Positions 8,181 to 13,872 of a stretch of 13,872 bases of DNA are shown in pieces. This stretch comes from Heterostelium multicystogenum (Eukaryota > Evosea > Eumycetozoa > Acytosteliales > Acytosteliaceae): NCBI GenBank assembly GCA_003667245.1, contig RCNN01000483.1, positions 1-13,872 of the forward strand, given 5' to 3'. A model generated the notes under the pieces. The model did no database searches, was not told the DNA's origin, and was given only the letters and a program-made list of their open reading frames with translations. Both the position numbers and the translations under genes were made by a program. How positions within the stretch are numbered: position 1 is the first letter of the stretch; every line of letters begins with the position of its first letter.

Positions 8181-9415
8181 CTATACATACTTACAGATAC
8201 TTACAATAATACTGATAATAATACAAAAATGTATTAAAAAGCCACTTTCAACAATAAGATTCTCACAATCTTTGACCTCTGTAGACTCTGGTGTAACTCT
8301 GTTGGACTCCGATCTTACTCTATGACTTTTAAACTGCTGTTTGGCCTATATTCATAAAAGATTAATTAATATATATATACTTTAGATTTGTTATTTAAAT
8401 TTATAATACTCTTGATGATATGGTGTCTTGGACAAATCTATTGTTGATGGTTGGTACATCTAACGTTCTTTTGTTGACTCTTGCCAAAGTAGTTTCTAAT
8501 CTATCCATAGGTAAACTAGGACTATGTTTCTTGCCCTATACAAATAACAGATATATATTAATTAACAATTTAGAATTATTTTTAAAACTCTCTATTACCA
8601 TTGATGATATGGTGTCTTGGACAAATCTGTTTTTAATGCTTGGTACACCTAACGTTCTTTTGGTCACTCTTTCCAGAGGCTTCTTTTCTTGATCCACAGA
8701 TACAATCTTAGGTTGTTTCTTTGCCTTTTTTTAAATTCCAATTAATATTATTTAAGTATTGTATATAATATACATACGCCAGATGAAATTGTATGATTTA
8801 TGAATCTATTGTTGATGGATGGTACCTTTAACGTTCTTTTAGTCACTCTTTCCAGAGGCTTATTTTCTTGATCCAAATTTTCACTTGGAGTCTGCTTGGC
8901 CTGTATTTACCTAATTAATAAATAATTATTGATAATAATAATCTACATACGTTTGATGAAACTGTAGGATTAATAAATCTATTGTTGATGCTTGGTACCT
9001 TTAACGTTCTGCGGGCAACTCTTTCCAGAGGTTTAATCCTTGATCCAAACCTTTATTTGGAATATGTTCCTTTGCCTTTAAATATTAACATTAATAAATA
9101 TTAATTAAATAATTAATAGTTTTCTTAATTTAACATACCAGTGATGAAACTGTTGGATTTATATAATGCTCCATAATGTTTGGAGCATATATCTTTCTTC
9201 TAATGACATTTGGCAACTTGACTGGATCAATTGGTGTACTATTATTTACAAATCTTTGCCATTGAAGATTCTGTTGGCATCATGAAATGTCTATCCTTTT
9301 GTTGAAGTGGCTGTTGTTGTGGTTGATTCACTTTCTCTACTTGTGAAAAATCTACATTCTCTACTTTTTTAATACTAGAGTTGAATCTTGACTCTTGGAG
9401 AGTCCTATGCTTTTG
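8181..9415 (-). pseudogene. Lysine-rich repeat-exon gene with C-terminal hydrophobic tail (5' end not found, two frameshifts)
   Basis: Six minus-strand exons are visible: 9415-9139, 9075-8951, 8900-8778, 8724-8599, 8535-8410 and 8345-8181 (TAG). Introns are 50-64 bases with GTATGT, GTAATA or GTATTA donors, all in phase 0. The first exon has a Gln-rich part (QPQQQPLQQ) and ends NPTVSSL. The next four are duplicates of a roughly 42-codon unit with core LERVTKRTLKVPSINNRF. The last ends in a hydrophobic run, GFLIHFCIIISIIVSICKYV, just before the stop, as in tail-anchored membrane proteins. Exon 9075-8951 is 125 bases instead of 126 and loses frame near 9040; the first exon changes frame near 9262. 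No initiating exon is found to 9760. The unit's family is unknown to me. It is either recently disabled or carries assembly errors. Confidence 0.6.
8410..9075 (-). repeat. Four tandem exon-intron duplicates (period about 173-189 bases)
   Basis: Exons ending at 8410, 8599, 8778 and 8951 repeat the same order: a variable start (AKKQ, AKQT, AKEH or GKKH), LD-QE-like linker, PLERVTKRTLKVPSINNRF core and an end reading SS plus one residue. The exon ending at 9139 is a distant fifth member (VIRRKIYAPNIMEHYINPTVSS). Introns were duplicated with the exons and still share short AT-rich blocks. Confidence 0.85.
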
Positions 9416-9760
9416 CTATAATATTTGTGTATATTTAAATAATTATTCATATTTGTTATTCTTGTAATAATTTATGTGTAAATATTGATAAATCTATAAT
9501 TAATTAATTAACTGCAGATAATAAAAGATATAATTAAATAATTTGTTTAATTCTATCTTAAAACTAAAATGAGTATAGTTTAGAGTTTATATATCAAAGC
9601 AGCTTGTATTTTTTAATTCAAATTCAAATTCAAATTGGATAACCGTTATAATATTTAAACATCAAGTATATTTAATCATGATGAAGTTGTTGTTGAATTT
9701 TAGTAACAGTTTTAGTATTGTTATATTTGCATATTCCAATCTGAGAACATTGGTATTTTA
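9416..9760. other. AT-rich gap
   Basis: Very AT-rich DNA with a short CAAATT tandem run near 9615-9637. It should hold the 5' end or promoter of the repeat-exon gene, but I see no convincing start exon, RNA gene or mobile element. Confidence 0.4.
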
Positions 9761-10055
9761 TTAAATGAAATTCAAACTATTGAAACATACAAATTTTTTA
9801 TTAATATATATATTTCTTTGCACATATCCAATTATCATCACAATCAGCAGTTGATATGACCGTTGTGAAATGGAAAGAGAAATGTCCATAGTCTGTTGGT
9901 ATTGATAGTTGAATATCATTAGACCTGTCTATGAATCTTGTATGATGTTAAAACCTTTCTGTGGAGGACCACTAAGTGATGTTTGCGGAGAGCTATCCGC
10001 TTTGATTTTGAATATTGTACAGTTGTTGACGAAATGAAAATAGATGATTGAGATT
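9761..10055 (-). pseudogene. Unrecognised coding relic downstream of cassette copy 3
   Basis: Read leftwards from about 10055, one frame gives FKIKADSSPQTSLSGPPQKG, stopped by TAG near 9936. A second frame then continues with SNDIQLSIPTDYGHFSFHF and STADCDDNWICAK, ending at TAA 9763-9761. Composition is protein-like, unlike the flanking AT-rich DNA. A third frame is open at 9919-10149 (basic, starting MMKLIFLLTSITF), so the true frame of the first part is uncertain. The relic lies on the 3' side of cassette copy 3, the same relative place as the relics beside copies 1 and 2. Family unknown. Confidence 0.35.
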
Positions 10056-10193
10056 TACTGTGTTTTCTACGATGCGACTCTATTGAGACTTTCATAATTG
10101 TGTCGAAAATGAATGTTATTGATGTTAATAGAAAAATTAGTTTCATCATGAAGCATAACTTTAGTTTATATTATAGTTAACTTTGTGAATACT

Positions 10194-10223
10194 GATTATC
10201 TTTGATTGAGATCATCGTTTGAT
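10194..10223 (+). repeat. Direct repeat, left copy (partner 10765-10795)
   Basis: GATTAT followed by TTGATTGAGATCATC and TTTGAT recurs at 10765-10795, with about 27 of 30 positions equal. The pair brackets the extra DNA and the start exon of cassette copy 3. It could be a duplication footprint or part of a larger decayed repeat. Confidence 0.6.
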
Positions 10224-10228
10224 TGTGA

Positions 10229-10567
10229 ACAGTACTAAGAAACTATATCATTGATACCGTTGTTAAAGAAAGTCATATTGAAACCAATGATAGTTTTAGT
10301 TCCAAACTCTGCGAATTGAACTCATTGTTACATCCAATTGATATTTCTTCAGTTGTCGAACAAGTGTCAAGTAATGAGTCATTAACGTCATTGATCACCA
10401 AGTTGATTGCTCTGATCAAACATAAAGACATATAGATTGTGAACTGCCCAGAATTTCTTTCGATTTGCCTAAGAAAGAGTATTCAAGTTGATTCAATTTC
10501 ACCAATTGCTAATTTGGAACATTGGTCAACGAATGAAGAGAAATTGTTGCATAAACCAATGTCATAG
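10229..10567 (+). other. Plus-strand open stretch, one internal TAG, no ATG start
   Basis: About 113 codons read with one stop (TAG 10433-10435) and look protein-like: RNYIIDTVVKESHIETNDS, ISSVVEQVSSNESLTSLITK, and after the stop ISPIANLEHWSTNEEKLLHK. It ends at TAG 10565-10567. It lies within the extra DNA of cassette copy 3 and between the direct repeats, on the strand opposite to its surroundings. One minus-strand frame is also open over parts of it, so strand assignment is not secure. Family unknown. Confidence 0.3.
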
Positions 10568-10764
10568 ATGAAAATTGCTGGCTGAGTGTATTCCAGATGA
10601 TCAAGAGCTGTTTAAACAGTTTCTGTTGGTAAATCTCTCCCATCTTCTGTAGAATATGAAGCATCGGAATTCTGTCATAGTTACTCTGATATCCTTGGTT
10701 ATTGATAAAAGAACATTAAGAAAAGCTATAATTAATTTAATTTTAATTAATACTCTTCTTTCTA

Positions 10765-10795
10765 GATTATGATTGATTGAGATCATCTTTTGATG
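10765..10795 (+). repeat. Direct repeat, right copy (partner 10194-10223)
   Basis: Second copy of the roughly 30-base repeat, reading GATTATGATTGATTGAG then ATCATCTTTTGAT. Confidence 0.6.
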
Positions 10796-11440
10796 ACATC
10801 CTTGAAGTGAAGTGCTTATTGATATCCATCAACAAACTCTGCACCGCTAAACATACCAATTTTTTGTCATGAACATTGAATATACCTTTAATACCATGGT
10901 CCATTCAAATCAAGGTCTACCTTGTTCTTAGTCTCTGAAAGATATTGCTATAACTCTGACAAGTAGTGCAATCTTCAATATCGCCGAATAGTAGCTTTGT
11001 CTTGGTGGCTGAAAGAAAATGTTCCAGACTTGAATTCATAATATCCAATTTATGTTCACTTATCTTGTCCGTGATGAGGGTGTTAGTCTACCAAAGGTTA
11101 CATCAATAACCAAATTAACTAACTCTTAGTTATCTTTTAAAATAAATTAATAACACCCTTATAACTATAATTCTTCTATGTTCAGCTTACTTAGTCGTCT
11201 ATCATAGTAGTTGTATAAATATATATATACTTTGACAAACTGTTAATACAACTACAACAATAAATACTACTATAATAACATATTAAATCTTTAAAATATG
11301 TAGCTATTGTTTGTTGTTAAATTAAATGAAACTAAAAATATTTGAAGATTAAATATACAAAAAGTATTGATATCATCAAGTCATAACTGATTATCTTTAT
11401 ATCACTTGATAATAGCTTTACTTGTTACTAAAAAAACAAG

Positions 11441-11676
11441 TTGAAATGGGCATATATTTAAATAATATTAATATACTTTAGATTGTAACTCTTAATCTGA
11501 TCAATAAAGAACATTACTTTCATTTTAATAAATATTAAAGTCGGAATTCATTGTTTAGGAATTTCAAAGATAATTTCTAAATTCTTTATTTGATTAAGAT
11601 TATTTTTTGGTATTCAAGATACAATAAACTTGTATCTGACATGTTATTGATTTATGTTAAAATTTGAAAATGGTGT
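11441..11676. other. AT-rich 3' flank of the Cry-like gene
   Basis: AT-rich spacer between cassette copy 3 and the stop codon of the toxin-like gene. It would contain that gene's 3' end; no other feature is seen. Confidence 0.4.
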
Positions 11677-13614
11677 TTATGGTTTAATGAATTTCCATTG
11701 TTGAGCAAGATTGGTTTCAAGTTGATCACAAACTGCGAATGATAATGTGTTTGTGGAGGATAGTTCAAGACATCCAAGAGATGATGCATCCATGATAGTG
11801 TATTTTGAAGTTGTACCAATTTGGTTTACCATCAAGTTGGGGTAGGGATCAGCACCAGCAAGAGCAGCTGTATTTTGTACTCCATTAGATCTAATTTGTA
11901 GATCATTTATACCAAGGATATAGTTTCTATTAACTTTGAATTGTTGATTGGCAGATGTAGTAGCACAGGTAGAAGCTGATAATGTACCACTTGTACTTGG
12001 AGAAACAATACATGTAGTTGATGTTTTTACAGATTGAATCACAACTCCAGTCATCAAAGGATCAAAGAATCCAGACATTAAAAGGTAGTCCATATCCCAC
12101 AGTTGTGTTTTATCGGTTGCTGAACAAGTAACAACATTAATGTTTCCAAGATTATCCTTGAGACAAGTATTTGTTCCTAAAATTTGAAGTTGATGTAGAA
12201 TGACACCATTTCCTCATATGAAGGTATTAGGGTGTATTTAGTTGATGTTGAATCAAATCGTTTGAGAGAGACAGTGTTTGAAGTAGTTGTTGATACGGTT
12301 TGGAAAGTAATTGGGTTGAAAAGAATTCCAGTAGAAGACAATACCCATTTCTGGTAAATCATACCCCAATTGCAAACTTGCATTTGGAATGTACCTAGTC
12401 CACTTGATGGTTGAGTTATTCCCATACATGATAATGATTCTCTATTTTGAATGTTAACCATTGGTGATTTGGAACAAGATCAAGATCATGGAAGACAGCA
12501 GCTATTCCATTAATAACAGTTTGTGGACCAGCTCCCAAAATGAAACCAGCAAGCATTTGACCTTCAACTGAAAACATGTACTGGTGGTGGTACTGGGGTA
12601 GTACTTGGAATCTGTCCACTGGATGTTCCATCTTGAAAGTTTAATTTCATTGCATCAATTGATGCTCCAGTGTAAAAATCTACTGATACAATTGGACTTG
12701 AAACAACTACTGTTGTAGTATACATTCCGGCGACAGTTCCAATAGTGAAGGTGGCTCCAGAAACATCAGTCATTACTATTTGAGTAATATAACTAAAATA
12801 GGCACCACCAGTAGTTTTAAATCCATAACCGATAACTAGTTTAGCCAATCTATATTTCAAGGGGAATTGACCCAAAAGCATCATTTGGGAATGAAATCGA
12901 AGATACATCTCCAAAAATTCGTGATGTAGTTAACTGTGGAAGTGGGTCAATATCTGAACCATTTGGATTATCAGTAAGACTGAACTTTGGCCATCTATTG
13001 GAGAATGATTTAAGTGCAACTTCTTGATATGTAAGAGCATCAATATATTTTTGCCAATCACTTGTTGTACCAGTATAAGATGCTTGGAAATTAAGAATAT
13101 TATAAAGTTTAATTGAATTATCAACATGAGATTTAAATGATTGAATCTTATCATCTAGCATTGATTGGTAGAATTTTACTGTTTTCTTGAGTGTAACCCA
13201 AAGATGGACCCAATAAAACACCATCTCTGAGCACAGAAAGATGGAAATTGGCATATTGACAGTAAATTGGCAGCAACAAGTATTGATAGAGAGGATTTTT
13301 GAAAATTTCTTCTTGAGCAATCAATTCTGCAAGTACAGAAACAAAACTTCAGATTTGTGTTGTTGAGAGACAGTGAGACTGGTCATTGTTGGTGAATAAA
13401 ATTCATTGATAAGTCTGTTTAAACCAGACAATGTTTCTTGAAGTTGAATCATATCAAACTTCTTGAAGTTTCTCACCAAACAAATCTTTGTGTTTTCTTG
13501 GATCATCTTCTTCCACATTGTTTCTTGTTGATTGTTTTTGGTCAATGCACTCCAACGAAGATCCAATTGAAAAGAAGGGATCCTAATTGAATGCATGCAG
13601 AACCAGCCTACCAA
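11677..13614 (-). pseudogene. Cry delta-endotoxin-like / beta-prism / ricin-type lectin gene, broken by frameshifts
   Basis: Consecutive minus-strand fragments in different frames keep the order of a pore-forming toxin with lectin domains. From about 13560 to 12900 lie helical segments like Cry domain I, including WKKMIQENTK, LQETLSGLNRLINEFY and the central-helix motif NFHLSVLRD near 13250. From about 12860 to 12480 come beta strands with IDAMKLNFQDGTSSG and MLAGFILGAGPQTVINGIAAVF, jacalin-like beta-prism features comparable to Cry domain II. From about 12460 to the TAA at 11679-11677 there are ricin-type trefoil motifs (QKW, QLW, QQF, QQW, and CLKDN, CLELSS). Frame changes fall near 13352, 13180, 12857, 12577, 12478 and 12210, so no full-length product is made as read. 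Bacterial Cry proteins are insecticidal; eukaryotic relatives suggest ancient transfer, and the role in an amoeba is unknown. The 5' end is unclear. Confidence 0.75.
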
Positions 13615-13872
13615 GAGGCCGACTTAGTTGCTTTGAAAAAATAACAAAGCTGACTTCAGAAGCACACACACCAAGTTGGGACTGCTAGAACTGCGGACAG
13701 AACCACTTAAAGGCAGCGGGATGCTATATTAAGACCGAGTTGGCCCTTGTTCATTACTTTTTTCACGATGAGTTTTTTCAAGATCACCAAAAGAGAATCT
13801 GCAGAGTAGTCACCTGCAATAGAAAATTGTTGACCTTTTTAGAGTTTATTACATGTGTTCATTTTAAATACT
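13615..13872. other. Possible 5' exon region of the Cry-like gene, right window edge
   Basis: On the minus strand a CTATTGCAG acceptor-like site near 13817 precedes an open stretch (SADSLLVILKKLIVKK) that ends at TAA near 13711. This could be an upstream exon of the Cry-like gene. The 13640-13740 part is GC-richer than the rest. A short stem GCTTTG/CAAAGC lies at about 13630-13651. Nothing firmer can be said, and the gene may continue past the window. Confidence 0.3.

Larger units (their letters stand above)
10091..11440 (-). repeat. Subtelomeric cassette, copy 3 (diverged, interrupted)
   Basis: Blocks match copies 1 and 2 in order. The intron block is near 10110-10185 (TTATATTATAGTTA against TTATATAATAGTTA). 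The start exon is near 10632-10690, with ATG 10678-10676 and DASYSTEDG in one open frame. The promoter blocks run 10950-11190 (TAGTAGCTTTGTCTTGGT, CAGACTTGAATTCATAATAT, GGTTACATCAATAACC), and the palindrome remnant is at 11358-11436. Between start exon and intron copy 3 is about 300 bases longer than copies 1 and 2, owing to extra DNA at about 10200-10600. Greater divergence suggests an older duplication. Confidence 0.75.

Noticed and set aside
8044..8325. 93-codon plus-strand frame
   Set aside because: It runs across the end of the hairpin chain and then opposite the last exon of the repeat-exon gene, whose splice frame and stop explain the DNA better.
8410..9139. CRISPR-like regular repeats
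   Set aside because: The repeated units are about 126-base exons encoding the same peptide, separated by AT-rich introns with splice signals.
12930..13154. 74-codon minus-strand frame rich in Ile, Leu and Asn
   Set aside because: It is a shadow of the Cry-like helical fragment in the neighbouring frame.
1..13872. tRNA, rRNA or 5S genes
   Set aside because: No box A/box B pair, cloverleaf or ribosomal core sequence was found by eye on either strand.

Overview
The window starts at a chromosome end. Its first 135 bases are C-rich repeats of TACCCT (TAAGGG on the G-rich strand), oriented as a left-hand telomere should be. The rest is AT-rich eukaryotic DNA with short GT-AG introns (GTAAGT donors, 50 to 180 bases). 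Repeat unit, base composition, intron style and gene families together suggest a dictyostelid social amoeba, perhaps from one of the deeper groups. That is inference, not proof.

Layout from the telomere inward, with nearly all coding material on the minus strand: (a) 243-1955, a frameshifted AAA-ATPase-like (DUF1703-type) pseudogene; (b) 1919-2746, first copy of a subtelomeric cassette made of upstream DNA with a palindrome, a start exon and an intron; a partial copy follows at 2790-2965; (c) 3222-4962, the one gene that reads intact, a four-exon Crinkler-like protein with a SAM-like N-terminus, a charged coiled coil and a PD-(D/E)XK nuclease-type domain; (d) 5181-6160, relics of a coiled-coil/B-box-like protein and of a GT4 glycosyltransferase; (e) 6324-7274, a short relic and the second cassette copy; (f) 7430-8052, a GC-richer segment made almost wholly of about 13 consecutive hairpins; (g) 8181-9415, a gene with four or five tandemly duplicated phase-0 exons and a hydrophobic C-terminal tail; (h) 9761-11440, a third, diverged cassette copy with a coding relic at its downstream end and a foreign-looking open stretch inside it; (i) 11677-13614 or slightly beyond, a broken gene with Cry delta-endotoxin-like helical, beta-prism-like and ricin-type beta-trefoil parts.

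The picture is a subtelomeric nursery and graveyard of conflict-type and fast-evolving families: Crinkler nuclease, AAA-ATPase, Cry-like toxin and lectin. A common 5' cassette sits upstream of a different 3' coding sequence each time. The most unusual element is the hairpin chain at 7430-8052, for which I can name no known family. Many relics are broken by single-base frameshifts while the Crinkler gene is clean, so decay is more likely than uniform sequencing error, but reads would be needed to be sure.
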